64,000 nt of DNA, taken from NCBI RefSeq assembly GCF_019430885.1, contig NZ_JAHYBZ010000001.1, forward strand, positions 372,001 to 436,000. Reading direction: 5' to 3'. The position numbers and the translations under genes were made by a program. Below are positions 1 through 8,665 of the stretch, one piece after another. The DNA comes from Roseomonas alba (GTDB taxonomy: Bacteria > Pseudomonadota > Alphaproteobacteria > Acetobacterales > Acetobacteraceae). Position 1 is the first letter of the stretch, and the number at the start of each line of letters is the position of its first letter. The notes beneath the pieces were generated by a model. It searched no databases. It saw only the letters and a program-made list of their open reading frames with translations, and was not told where the DNA came from.

Positions 1-138
1 GCACCGCATCCGGCCACGCGTCGTGCCGGATGAGTGCGCGGATTTCTGCGAGGATTCTCAACCGGGCTGCGAGCAGAGCAGGACCGCGCGGAGGTGGCCT
101 TGCGTGCCCCCCTCGGTGCGGCCTAACTGCGCCGCATC

Positions 139-813
139 ATGTTGCGCGCCATTCGCATACTCGCCCTGCTTCTCGTCGTCCTGCTCGGAGGTGTCTGGGC
201 CACGGCCTGGTTCGGCCGGGCCCCGGACGAATCCGTCGCGGATTCCTTCCTGCGGCATCTTGCCAAGATGACGGGGGCCGACATGCCGGCGCCCTCGCCC
301 GGTGGGGTGCAGCTCGCGCAGGGCGTCGCGCTGGGCGGGCCATTCACGCTGGTCGATCAGACCGGCCGTACGGTCACCGAGCGCGACTTCGCCGGCAAGC
401 CGCTGCTGGTCTATTTCGGCTTCACCTATTGCCCCGATGTCTGCCCGACCGAGCTCGGCACCATCGCCGCGGCGCTCGATGCCATGGGCCCGGCCGGGGA
501 GCGCGTGACGCCGGTCTTCATCTCCATCGATCCCGAACGCGATACGCCGGCGGCGATGGCCGACTACGTCTCGCGTTTCCATCCGCGCATGGTCGGGCTG
601 ACCGGCAGCGCCGAGCAGGTGGCCCAGGCCGCGCGCGCCTATCGCGTCTATTACGCGAAGGTCCAGCCGCGCGATTCCACGGATTACCTGATGGACCATT
701 CCTCCTTCATTTATTTCGTCGGACCGGATGGGCGCGTGCGCAGCCTGTTCCGTCCAGAAACCACGCCGGAGGCGATCGCCGCCGCCGTCAACGCACAGCT
801 TCGCGCGCTGTGA
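139..813 (+). CDS. SCO1/SenC-family copper chaperone (thioredoxin fold)
   Basis: The 224-residue protein has one N-terminal membrane anchor (about residues 5-25) and then a periplasmic thioredoxin-like domain. The copper-binding CPDVC motif (C98, C102) and the distal histidine of the family (H187, in DHSSF) are both present. SCO proteins deliver copper to, or reduce cysteines of, the CuA site of cytochrome c oxidase. An in-frame TAA at 124-126 makes the ATG at 139 the earliest possible start, although no clear ribosome site precedes it. No oxidase gene lies in the window, so the target enzyme is inferred only from the family. Confidence 0.9.
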   Translation: MLRAIRILALLLVVLLGGVWATAWFGRAPDESVADSFLRHLAKMTGADMPAPSPGGVQLAQGVALGGPFTLVDQTGRTVTERDFAGKPLLVYFGFTYCPDVCPTELGTIAAALDAMGPAGERVTPVFISIDPERDTPAAMADYVSRFHPRMVGLTGSAEQVAQAARAYRVYYAKVQPRDSTDYLMDHSSFIYFVGPDGRVRSLFRPETTPEAIAAAVNAQLRAL

Positions 814-909
814 GACACAGGGTTTCGCAAGGCCGCCTCCGGCGGTATGTTACAGCAGCCACGGTGGCTGGCCCGATCAACAGGGCGGGCACGGCGGTGG
901 AGGGGCATC

Positions 910-1197
910 ATGTCGCTGGATGACAACGACGGCGCGATGAGCGCCGATGGCGGGCGGGGTGGCGCGGGAGCACCGCGACATACGCGACGCCTGTCCGACA
1001 AGATCCTGATTGCCTTTCACCACGCCTGCGATCAGGGCGATTTCGAGGTTGCTGAGGAACTGCTGCGCATTCTGGAAATGATGCTCACGCGGCGCCCGGC
1101 CTCTCCGGATTCGAACCGACGCAAGAATCTCGAGAGCCTGGTCGCGGCGCATGAGCGTCTCTGGCTGCTGCGCCACCCGGAAGTGAAGGACCAGTAG
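910..1197 (+). CDS. Small conserved-looking hypothetical protein
   Basis: This encodes 95 residues. The first 25 or so are Gly/Ala/Asp-rich and probably disordered. The rest is helical: an AFHHACDQGDFEVAEELL stretch is followed by a basic segment and a C-terminal helix. The ATG at 910 has a GGAGGGG-like site just upstream. The EVAEELLRILEMML region resembles one helical-hairpin unit of a TPR-like repeat, but I cannot assign a family. It follows the SCO1 gene by about 100 bp and converges on the methyltransferase gene with only 3 bp between them. Confidence 0.7.
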   Translation: MSLDDNDGAMSADGGRGGAGAPRHTRRLSDKILIAFHHACDQGDFEVAEELLRILEMMLTRRPASPDSNRRKNLESLVAAHERLWLLRHPEVKDQ

Positions 1198-1200
1198 GTC

Positions 1201-1932
1201 CTATTCCGCGGCCAGCGGGGCGGCCAGGCGCAGCACGGCCTCCGCGGCGGGGGTGAAGGCGCCGTCAGCCTCATGCAGCACGAAGGGCGGCAACAGCCGC
1301 GCCGGCGCGCGCCCGGCCTTGCGGGCCCGGATCAGCACCCGCTTCGCGGCATCGCCTGCCCGTGGCGCGATCGGCAGTAGCGTGACCGACCCGCAGCCCG
1401 CGCTTCGCAGGGCCGCGACCCCGGCATCGAAGCGCGCGGCTGGCAGCACCAGGCTCGCCGTGCCGCGATCGCGCAGCGCGGCCGCCAAAAAGGCCGCCCA
1501 GGCGTCCAGGTCCGTACCGGCTTCATGTGTCGCCGCGCTGCGCAGCGCCTGCGGCGGCGGCGTGCCGTCCGGCCAGTAGGGCGGGTTGGCGAAGGCATGG
1601 TCGCAGGGCGCCAGCCGGCGGGCGAGGACCCGATCCACGACATCGCCCTCGGTCACCCGTGCATCGACGGCATTCGCCCTGGCATTCGTGGCGGCAAGCG
1701 CCGCCATTGCCGGGTCGCGTTCCACCGCTGCGACGCGCAAGCCGGGCACGCGTGCCGCAAGGCAGAGGAAGGCCGCGCCGCTGCCGCAGCCCGCTTCCAG
1801 CACATGTTCGCCGGGCCGTGCCGGCACGAAGGCCGCCAGCAGCACCGCATCCAGCCCGGCGCGGAATCCCTTCGCCGGCTGGCGCAGCCGCACGCGGCCG
1901 TCGAGCAACGCATCCTCGGTCGTATCGGTCAC
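1201..1932 (-). CDS. TrmN6-like N6-adenine methyltransferase
   Basis: This is a 243-residue class I SAM-dependent methyltransferase of the MTS (methyltransferase small) type. The SAM-binding motif I is EAGCGSGAA (about 46-54), followed by an acidic motif (AVERDP, about 69-74). The catalytic NPPY at 116-119 is the signature of enzymes that methylate the exocyclic amine of adenine. The closest known role is tRNA1(Val) A37 N6 methylation. The start overlaps the stop of the upstream DUF2007 gene (ATGA), so the two are probably one transcript. A different RNA or protein substrate cannot be excluded. Confidence 0.85.
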   Translation of the reverse strand: MTDTTEDALLDGRVRLRQPAKGFRAGLDAVLLAAFVPARPGEHVLEAGCGSGAAFLCLAARVPGLRVAAVERDPAMAALAATNARANAVDARVTEGDVVDRVLARRLAPCDHAFANPPYWPDGTPPPQALRSAATHEAGTDLDAWAAFLAAALRDRGTASLVLPAARFDAGVAALRSAGCGSVTLLPIAPRAGDAAKRVLIRARKAGRAPARLLPPFVLHEADGAFTPAAEAVLRLAAPLAAE

Positions 1933-2141
1933 GCCGTGGCCTCGCCGGCCTCCGTCAGCACGGCACGGGCACGGCGCTCATCGTCGGTTGCCACGGCCAA
2001 GCGACGGGGGAAGGCTCCGATGCCCCCTTCCATGGCGCTGATATGCGCGTCGAGCACGACCGTATCGATCCCCGCATCGGCCAGCAGGGCGCGCAGGAAG
2101 GACAGCCGCACCGGGTCCGTGGTGGTGGCGACGATGCGCAT
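1929..2141 (-). CDS. DUF2007-family small protein
   Basis: The 70-residue protein starts MRIVATTDPV-like and matches the small DUF2007 family (putative signal-transducing or PII-like fold). It has an N-terminal beta strand, a helix LSFLRALLADAG, and the short IGAFPRRLAVA segment typical of the family. The ATG at 2141 was chosen because the much longer open frame on this strand is only antisense to the polyprenyl synthase. The coding end overlaps the methyltransferase start by 4 bp. The gene is divergent from the polyprenyl synthase, with about 87 bp between the starts. Function is unknown. Confidence 0.75.
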   Translation of the reverse strand: MRIVATTTDPVRLSFLRALLADAGIDTVVLDAHISAMEGGIGAFPRRLAVATDDERRARAVLTEAGEATA

Positions 2142-2228
2142 CGCAAGTCCATTTCCCTTGTTTTTCCGCTGCTTGCCGCCTGGGCGGGGCATGACTATGG
2201 TGCGCGCCGCAGCAGGAGAAGTGCAAGG

Positions 2229-3275
2229 GTGAGCGCCATCGCAAAGCCGCTCGACGCCGGTCCGGCGGGCCAGGATGCCGCAGCCGCGAAGCGGGGTGAG
2301 GATGCGCTCACCGCGTTGACCATGCTCGTGCGCGACGACCTCGAGGCGTGCAACCGCCTCATCGTCGACCGCATGCAGAGCGAGGTCTCGCTGATCCCGC
2401 AGCTTGCCGCTCATCTCATCGCGGCCGGCGGCAAGCGCCTGCGCCCGCTGCTGACGCTCTCCGCCGCGCGGCTCTGCGGCTATCGCGGCGCGCGCCATGT
2501 GAAGCTTGCCGCCTGCGTCGAGTTCATCCACACCGCCACGCTGCTGCATGACGACGTGGTGGATGAGAGCGCGCTGCGCCGTGGCCAGGCCTCGGCCAAT
2601 GCGCTGTTCGGTAACAAGGCGTCGGTGCTGGTCGGCGACTTCCTCTTTTCCCGCGCCTTCGAACTGATGGTCGAGGACGGCAACCTCGAAGTGCTGCGCA
2701 TCCTCTCCGCCGCGTCCGCGACCATTGCGGAAGGCGAGGTTCTGCAACTCATCACCCAGAACGACACCACGACGACCGAGGCGCAGTATCTCAAGGTCAT
2801 CGAGGGCAAGACCGCCGCGCTCTTCGCCGCGGCGACGGAGGTCGGCGCCGTCGTCGCGGATCAGCCCTCTGCCCGTCAGGCCGCCATGCGCGATTTCGGC
2901 ATGACGCTCGGCATCGCCTTCCAACTCGTCGACGATGCGCTCGACTACAGCGCGGATCAGGCCGCGCTCGGCAAGACGGTCGGCGACGATTTCCGAGAAG
3001 GCAAGATCACCCTGCCCGTGCTGCTCGCCTTCCAGCGCGGCGACGACGCGGAGCGTGACTTCTGGCGCCGCACCCAGGAAGAGCGCGACCAGGGCGAGGA
3101 AGACCTCGCCCACGCGCTGACGCTGATGCGCCGGCACGGCGCGCTCGACGACACCATCGAACGCGCGCGCCTCTATGGCGAACAGGCGATCGCGGCGCTC
3201 GCGTCCTTTCCCGACAGCGCCGAGAAGACCGCCCTCGCGGACGTCGTCACCTTCGTCATCGAACGCGCACGGTAG
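2229..3275 (+). CDS. ispB: Long-chain polyprenyl diphosphate synthase
   Basis: This is a 348-residue trans-prenyltransferase. GGKRLRP (about 67-73), the first aspartate-rich motif DDVVD (108-112) and the second DDALD (235-239) are intact, so it should condense isopentenyl diphosphate onto an allylic primer using Mg2+. The family makes the octa- to decaprenyl tail of ubiquinone. In this class of bacteria the product is usually C50, but chain length cannot be read with certainty here. The GTG at 2229 is preferred because it restores the normal family length and follows AGGAG-like bases. An ATG at 2319 would cut into the first helix. Confidence 0.92.
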   Translation: MSAIAKPLDAGPAGQDAAAAKRGEDALTALTMLVRDDLEACNRLIVDRMQSEVSLIPQLAAHLIAAGGKRLRPLLTLSAARLCGYRGARHVKLAACVEFIHTATLLHDDVVDESALRRGQASANALFGNKASVLVGDFLFSRAFELMVEDGNLEVLRILSAASATIAEGEVLQLITQNDTTTTEAQYLKVIEGKTAALFAAATEVGAVVADQPSARQAAMRDFGMTLGIAFQLVDDALDYSADQAALGKTVGDDFREGKITLPVLLAFQRGDDAERDFWRRTQEERDQGEEDLAHALTLMRRHGALDDTIERARLYGEQAIAALASFPDSAEKTALADVVTFVIERAR

Positions 3276-3329
3276 GACGGTCCCGGGGCCGGTCTCCGAA
3301 CACCTCGCGGCCATGTCGCGAGAGACGAC

Positions 3330-4565
3330 CTACGGCGTTTCCTGAACGCCTCGAACCCTGGCCCCGGCGCGGGGGAGCCCGGCGCAGGCTGCGGCGGCCA
3401 GCAGCATCGCCGCGACCCACCAGGCCTGCCAGGCCCCGAAGGACAGCATGGCCGTGATCGCGGCGGAGGTCAGCGCCCCCGTCGCCGCGGCCGGCGAGGG
3501 CGCTCGCGCCGCCGCCACACCGAGGAACCAGGCCAGCAGCGCCGCCATCGCCGCGCCCACCGCCCCGAGCTCCAGCCACAACTGCAACGCGCCGTTATGC
3601 GGATGCAGGGGCAGGATGTTCACATGCGGTTCGCCGAACCAGCGCCGCATGGCGGGATCGGTGATGCGCATCCGGTCCAGCGCTGCTGCGGAGGGCTGAT
3701 TGCGGCCGCCCGGAATCTCGCGGCTCGCTTCCATGCCCCAGCCGAGGATCGGCCGTTCCGCGATGCGTTCGGCCGCGAAGTCCCAGATCAGCATCCGGTG
3801 CAGCGCGGATTGCGGAAAGCGCTCCAGCGGCAAGCCGGGGATCAGCGCGACCAGCAGCGGCATGACCAAGATGGTAACGCCGAGCGCCGCGCCGATCAGC
3901 CGCGGCACCGCGCGCGGCGCAAGCTGTGCCGCCCCCGCCGCAACCAGACCGAGCACCGCGGCGATCTTCGCCGTGTCACCGGGCAGCAGGATCAGCACAA
4001 GCGCACCCACGACCAGCGCACCGATCCGCGGCACCACCGGCCAGGGCAGGGCGGCGGCCAGAGGCAGCAGCAGCGCCATCACCGACCCCGCCGGCTTCAG
4101 CCCGAAGGCCAGCGTGACCGGCACCTCCCGCAGGCCGCGAACCGCCGCGCGGATGGCATTGCCCGTCAGCGTGTCGATCGTCGCGGCGACCAGTCCGACC
4201 GCGAGCCCGATGGCCAGCACCAGCACCAGGTGCGCGCGCGTCGCATCGTCGCTGCCGTTCAACGCCTGCGCCGATCCGCCGGCAAGGAGCACCATGCCGA
4301 CCATCGACAGGCCGGTCGTGAAGGCGCGTGCCGGCTCGATCGCCCAGGCGGCGCTGACCGTGCCCCACAGGCCGAGGGCCAGCGCGGCGAGCAGCGCCGC
4401 AGACGGGCCCCAAGGCAATGCGTGGTCGCGCCGCCATGCCGCGACGACGCTGAACGCCAACGCGATCAGCGCGATGGGCGCCATGGCCTTGGATTGCAGC
4501 ACCACAGCCAGCGGCGCGATGGCGAGCGCGACAGCAATGGGCAGGGCAGGGGATGTCGCGGTCAC
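3330..4565 (-). CDS. O-antigen ligase / Wzy-like polytopic membrane protein
   Basis: The 411-residue protein has about ten to twelve hydrophobic segments. The Wzy_C signature is visible as a periplasmic loop containing ERPILGWGMEASR followed by HPHNGALQLWLELG (about 321-334). This histidine-containing loop is typical of WaaL and Wzy enzymes that transfer or polymerise lipid-linked glycans. No glycosyltransferase or flippase genes are adjacent, so whether it ligates O-antigen, polymerises an exopolysaccharide or does something else is open. It lies downstream of the aminotransferase on the same strand, separated by a palindromic repeat element. Confidence 0.8.
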   Translation of the reverse strand: MTATSPALPIAVALAIAPLAVVLQSKAMAPIALIALAFSVVAAWRRDHALPWGPSAALLAALALGLWGTVSAAWAIEPARAFTTGLSMVGMVLLAGGSAQALNGSDDATRAHLVLVLAIGLAVGLVAATIDTLTGNAIRAAVRGLREVPVTLAFGLKPAGSVMALLLPLAAALPWPVVPRIGALVVGALVLILLPGDTAKIAAVLGLVAAGAAQLAPRAVPRLIGAALGVTILVMPLLVALIPGLPLERFPQSALHRMLIWDFAAERIAERPILGWGMEASREIPGGRNQPSAAALDRMRITDPAMRRWFGEPHVNILPLHPHNGALQLWLELGAVGAAMAALLAWFLGVAAARAPSPAAATGALTSAAITAMLSFGAWQAWWVAAMLLAAAACAGLPRAGARVRGVQETP

Positions 4566-4590
4566 GGTCGGTTCCGAATGTCGCGGTCAC

Positions 4591-4816
4591 CGGAGGGGCT
4601 CTGCCCCTCCGGACCACCCCGCCAAAGGCCGAAAGGCCTCTGGACACCTCAACTTGGTGCTGGGCGGGGAGGGTGCATAGAACGAGAAACTTGCGTCGGG
4701 CCCGACGCGGCATCAACAGCGTGGCGTGCCCTGATGGCCCGACGCCAGGTATCGGTTTCCAAAGGCCCTGTGGCCTTTGGTGGGGAAAGGTTTGGAGAGG
4801 GGCAAAGCCCCTCTCC
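4591..4816. repeat. Dispersed inverted-repeat element, family A, copy 1
   Basis: This is a symmetrical element of about 226 bp. The left arm carries a hairpin (GGAGGGGCTCTGCCCCTCC) and then CCAAAGGCC-GGCCTCTGG. The right arm is the same arrangement inverted: CCAAAGGCC-GGCCTTTGG and then GGAGAGGGGC-GCCCCTCTCC. The arms flank about 90 bp of unique-looking core. Related elements occur at seven or more other intergenic places in this window. This copy sits just after the aminotransferase stop codon. Confidence 0.8.
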
Positions 4817-4824
4817 AAGACGAC

Positions 4825-6228
4825 TCACACCGCGGCGATGCTTTCCCGCCGCAGCTCCACTGCCAGCGCGTCCAGCGACTTCTCCACGCGGCTCAGCATC
4901 TCGGTCACCTCGTCCTTGGTGATGACCAGCGGCGGGGAGAAGCCCATGCTGTCATTGGCCATGGCGCGCAGGATCACGCCATTCTCCTCGCCGAGCTTGC
5001 ACAGGCGCGGGCCGGCCTTCTTCGCCGGGTCGAAGGGCTTCTTTGCCGCCTTGTCGGCGGACAGCTCGATCGCGCCGATCAGGCCGACGCCGCGGACTTC
5101 GCCGACGATCGGATGGTCGGCGAAGCGCTTGCGGAGTTCCGCCTGCATATGCGCGCCGACTTCCGCCGCGTGATCGACCAGCTTGGTCTCGTCGTAGATC
5201 TTCAGCGTCTCGATCGCGACGGCGGCGCTGACCGGGTGGCCCGAATAGGTGAAGCCATGGCCCCAGGTGCCGACGGCCGAGGAGCCCTCGGCGATGCCCT
5301 GGAACACCGCCTCGTTCACCATCACCGCCGAGATCGGCAGGTAGGACGACGACAGCGCCTTCGCGCAGACCAGGATGTCCGGCTGGATGTTGAAGGTCTG
5401 GCTGCCCCAGTAGCTGCCGGTGCGCCCGAAGCCGCAGATGACCTCATCGACGACGAAGAGCATGTCGTACTTCTTCAGCACGGCCTGCACCTTCTCGAAG
5501 TAGGTCTTCGGCGGCACGATCACGCCGCCCGCACCCATCACCGGCTCGGCCCAGAACGCCGCGCATTCCTCGGCGCCGCCCTCGGCGATGATCTTCGCTT
5601 CCAGCTCCTCGGCGAGGCGCGTCGCGAAATCCTCCTCGGACTCGCCCGGCTTCGCCTCATGGTAGTGGTGCGGCGTGCCGACATGGATGAAGCGGCCATT
5701 GGCGATCGGCGCGTCGAACAGCTTGTGGTTCGCCGGCAGGCCGGTCAGCGAGGCGGCGGCGAGCGTGATGCCGTGATACGCCTTGATGCGGGCGAAGACC
5801 TTCTTCTTCTTCGGCTTGCCGATGGCGTTGTTCATGTACCAGACCATCTTCAGCGCCGAGTCATTCGCCTCGGAGCCGGAGTTGCCGAAGAAGACCTTGC
5901 TCATCGGCGACGGCGCGCGCTCGATCAGCATCTCGGCCAGGTCGATCATCGGCTCGTGCGACTTCGACGTGAACGAGTGGTAGAAGGGCAGCTTCCGCAT
6001 CTGGTTGGTCGCGGCCTGCACCAGGCGTTCGTTGTCGAAGCCGAGCGAGGCGCACCACAGCCCGGCCAGCGCCTCGATGTATTCCTTGCCCTGCTCGTCG
6101 TAGATCTTCACGCCCTTGCCGCGGGTGATGACCAGCGGGCCCGTCTGCTGGAACGCCTTGGCGTCCGTATAGGGGTGCAGCACGTTCGCGATGTCGCGAG
6201 CGGCATTGGAATTGCGCGGCGGGGTCAT
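4825..6228 (-). CDS. Class III omega-aminotransferase (PLP-dependent)
   Basis: This is a 467-residue fold-type I aminotransferase. Family landmarks are FFGNSGSEAND (113-123) for phosphate binding, DEVICGFGRTG (261-271) and the PLP lysine K290 in CAKALSS. The sequence resembles the aspartate aminotransferase-family enzymes that move the omega-amino group of putrescine, GABA or beta-alanine to pyruvate. The exact substrate is not deducible. It is divergent from the BisC-like gene, with about 120 bp between the starts. The start ATG at 6228 is followed by a normal N-terminal segment (HPYTDAKAFQQTGP). Confidence 0.9.
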   Translation of the reverse strand: MTPPRNSNAARDIANVLHPYTDAKAFQQTGPLVITRGKGVKIYDEQGKEYIEALAGLWCASLGFDNERLVQAATNQMRKLPFYHSFTSKSHEPMIDLAEMLIERAPSPMSKVFFGNSGSEANDSALKMVWYMNNAIGKPKKKKVFARIKAYHGITLAAASLTGLPANHKLFDAPIANGRFIHVGTPHHYHEAKPGESEEDFATRLAEELEAKIIAEGGAEECAAFWAEPVMGAGGVIVPPKTYFEKVQAVLKKYDMLFVVDEVICGFGRTGSYWGSQTFNIQPDILVCAKALSSSYLPISAVMVNEAVFQGIAEGSSAVGTWGHGFTYSGHPVSAAVAIETLKIYDETKLVDHAAEVGAHMQAELRKRFADHPIVGEVRGVGLIGAIELSADKAAKKPFDPAKKAGPRLCKLGEENGVILRAMANDSMGFSPPLVITKDEVTEMLSRVEKSLDALAVELRRESIAAV

Positions 6229-6349
6229 GGCAGAGGCCTTCTCCAGGCGAAAGAAGGCCGCACATTAGGCCCGGACGTCGCGCCGCCCAAGGGGCTGCGG
6301 TTGCCCTTCGGCCATGCCCACGCCACTTTCCCGGGCGAAGGAGCCGCAC

Positions 6350-8665
6350 ATGACCGAGATCAAGCCGCATGCCGCCCATTGGGGCAGTTTCGAGGCCGTT
6401 GTGCGCGACGGCCGCGTGGTGGGCGTGCAGCCTTTCGATCGCGACCCCTTCCCGGGAAGCCTGATCGAGGCGATGCCCGACATCGTCCACGCCCCCTCTC
6501 GGGTGGATCGCCCCTATGTTCGCAAGGGCTGGCTCGAAGGTCGTCGGCGCGGCGCGCTGCGCGGTGGGGATGCCTTCGTTCCCGTATCCTGGGATCGCGC
6601 CGTGCGCCTGGTGGCGGAGGAAACCCGCCGCGTCCGCGCCGAGCACGGCCCGACCAGCATCTTCGGCGGGTCCTATGGCTGGTCCTCGGCGGGCCGCTTC
6701 CACCATGCGCGGTCGCAGTTGCAGCGCTTCCTGGGCCTCGGCGGCGGCTATACGGGACAGATCAACGCCTATTCCTACGCGGCGGCGCAGGCGCTGCTGC
6801 CGCATGTCCTCGGCACCAACGAAGTGCTGTTGGGCCGCACCACCGATTGGGCGGCGATCATCCGCTATTCGAAGGTGATGCTGTGCCTGGGCGGGCTGCC
6901 GCTACGCAACGGGCTGGTTACCTCGGGCGCCTCGGGCGCCCACGCCAATGAGATGAACCTGCGCGCCGCGGCAGCAGCCGGGCTGCGCTTCGTCCAGGTC
7001 TCGCCCAACCGCGCCGATGTGCCCGACTGGTGCAACGCCGAGTGGATTCCGATCCGTCCGGGCACCGATACCGCGCTGCTGCTCGCCATGGCGCAGGCTA
7101 TCGTCGCGGCCGGGCGCGAGGATCGCGACTTCCTCGCCACGCGCTGCACCGGCTGGGACCGCCTGCGGGCCTACGTCACCGGCGAGTCCGACGGTATCGC
7201 GAAGACGCCCGAATGGGCCGAGCCCATCACAACCATTCCCGCCGCGACCATCCGGCGCCTCGCGACGGAACTGGCCGACCAGCCCGCCATGCTGACCGCG
7301 ACCTGGTCGCTCCAGCGCGCCGACTATGGCGAGCAGCCCTATTGGATGCTGGCCGCCCTCGCCGCGATCCTCGGCAAGATCGGCAGGCCAGGCGAGGGCG
7401 TGGCCTATGGCTATGGCAGCGTCGGCGGCATGGGTCATCCGCGCCGCGAAATCCCCTCCTTCTCCATGCCCGGCACGCGCAACCCGACCGGTGCCTTCAT
7501 TCCCGTCGCGCGCGTCACCGACATGCTGGAAAAGCCCGGCGAGACCTACGACTTCAACGGCCGCGAACAGCGCTACCCCGACACGCGCATCATCTGGTGG
7601 GCCGGCGGCAACCCATTCCACCACCACCAGGACCTCAACCGCATGCTGCGCGCCTGGGCGAATGCCGAGACGATCATCGCGCAGGACCAGCACTGGAACG
7701 CGCTCGCCCGCCACGCCGACATCGTGCTGCCGGCGACGACGACGCTGGAACGCAACGACATCGCGTCGTCCGGCCGCGACCGCTTCCTGCGCGCCATGCA
7801 CAAGGCGATCGACCCGGTCGGCCAGGCGCGCAACGACCACGACATGCTCGCCGACATCGCCGAGGAACTCGGCTTCCGCGACCGCTTCACCGAGCAGCGC
7901 AACGAGGAGGCCTGGCTGCGTCACCTCTTCGAGCAGTGGCGCCAGAATTGCGCCCGCACCGGCGTCGACACGCCCGACTTCGACAGCTTCTGGGCCAAGG
8001 GCTATTGGGAAGCGGACGCCCCCGCGCGCGGCGAGGAATACACGCAATTCGCCGATTTCGCGGCGGACCCCGAGGAACACCCGCTCGACACCGCGACCGG
8101 CAAGGTCGAGCTGTTCAGCCCCACCATCGCATCCTTCGGCTATGACGACGCGCCGGGCCACCCGGTCTGGATCGAACCGCGTGAATGGCTCGGCGCGAAG
8201 CAGGCGGAACGCTTCCCGCTGCACCTGCTGTCCTACCAGCCGGCCACGCGGCTGCATGGCCAGCTCGACCCTGGCCGTGTCGCCGCGACCAACAAGATCG
8301 CGGGTCGCGAGCCCATCACCCTGAACCCCGACGACGCCGCCGAACGCGGCCTGAATCCGGGCGACATCGTGCGCGTCTTCAACGACCGCGGCGCCTGCCT
8401 GGGTGGCCTGCGCACCGATCCAGGGCTGATGCGCGGCGTCGCCATGATGGCGACCGGCGCCTGGTTCGACCCGCTGGAACCCGGCGTGCCGGGCAGCCTC
8501 TGCGTGCATGGCAATCCGAACGTGCTGACGCCGGATATCGGCACCTCGCGCCTGGGGCAGGGGCCTTCCGCGCAATCCTGCCTGGTGCAGGTGGAGAAAT
8601 GGACCGAGGCCCTGCCCCCGGTCCGCGTCCACCTGCCGCCGCGCATCGAGGACACCGCCGCATGA
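6350..8665 (+). CDS. BisC/DMSO-reductase-family molybdopterin oxidoreductase
   Basis: The 771-residue bis-MGD enzyme belongs to the DMSO/TMAO/biotin sulfoxide reductase subfamily. It has the YGW pair (Y109, W111) that corresponds to the active-site Tyr and Trp of DMSO reductase, and the serine molybdenum ligand S142 in NAYSYAAAQ. There is no N-terminal Fe-S cysteine cluster and no Tat signal, which suggests a cytoplasmic BisC-like enzyme that reduces sulfoxides of biotin or methionine. The ATG at 6350 has GAAGGAG six bases upstream; an ATG at 6314 lacks this. The stop overlaps the next gene by ATGA, implying cotranscription. Confidence 0.9.
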   Translation: MTEIKPHAAHWGSFEAVVRDGRVVGVQPFDRDPFPGSLIEAMPDIVHAPSRVDRPYVRKGWLEGRRRGALRGGDAFVPVSWDRAVRLVAEETRRVRAEHGPTSIFGGSYGWSSAGRFHHARSQLQRFLGLGGGYTGQINAYSYAAAQALLPHVLGTNEVLLGRTTDWAAIIRYSKVMLCLGGLPLRNGLVTSGASGAHANEMNLRAAAAAGLRFVQVSPNRADVPDWCNAEWIPIRPGTDTALLLAMAQAIVAAGREDRDFLATRCTGWDRLRAYVTGESDGIAKTPEWAEPITTIPAATIRRLATELADQPAMLTATWSLQRADYGEQPYWMLAALAAILGKIGRPGEGVAYGYGSVGGMGHPRREIPSFSMPGTRNPTGAFIPVARVTDMLEKPGETYDFNGREQRYPDTRIIWWAGGNPFHHHQDLNRMLRAWANAETIIAQDQHWNALARHADIVLPATTTLERNDIASSGRDRFLRAMHKAIDPVGQARNDHDMLADIAEELGFRDRFTEQRNEEAWLRHLFEQWRQNCARTGVDTPDFDSFWAKGYWEADAPARGEEYTQFADFAADPEEHPLDTATGKVELFSPTIASFGYDDAPGHPVWIEPREWLGAKQAERFPLHLLSYQPATRLHGQLDPGRVAATNKIAGREPITLNPDDAAERGLNPGDIVRVFNDRGACLGGLRTDPGLMRGVAMMATGAWFDPLEPGVPGSLCVHGNPNVLTPDIGTSRLGQGPSAQSCLVQVEKWTEALPPVRVHLPPRIEDTAA

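Noticed and set aside
4777..6951. A 724-codon open frame on the plus strand
   Set aside because: It is antisense to the aminotransferase gene and overlaps the BisC start in another frame; composition is typical of a shadow frame.
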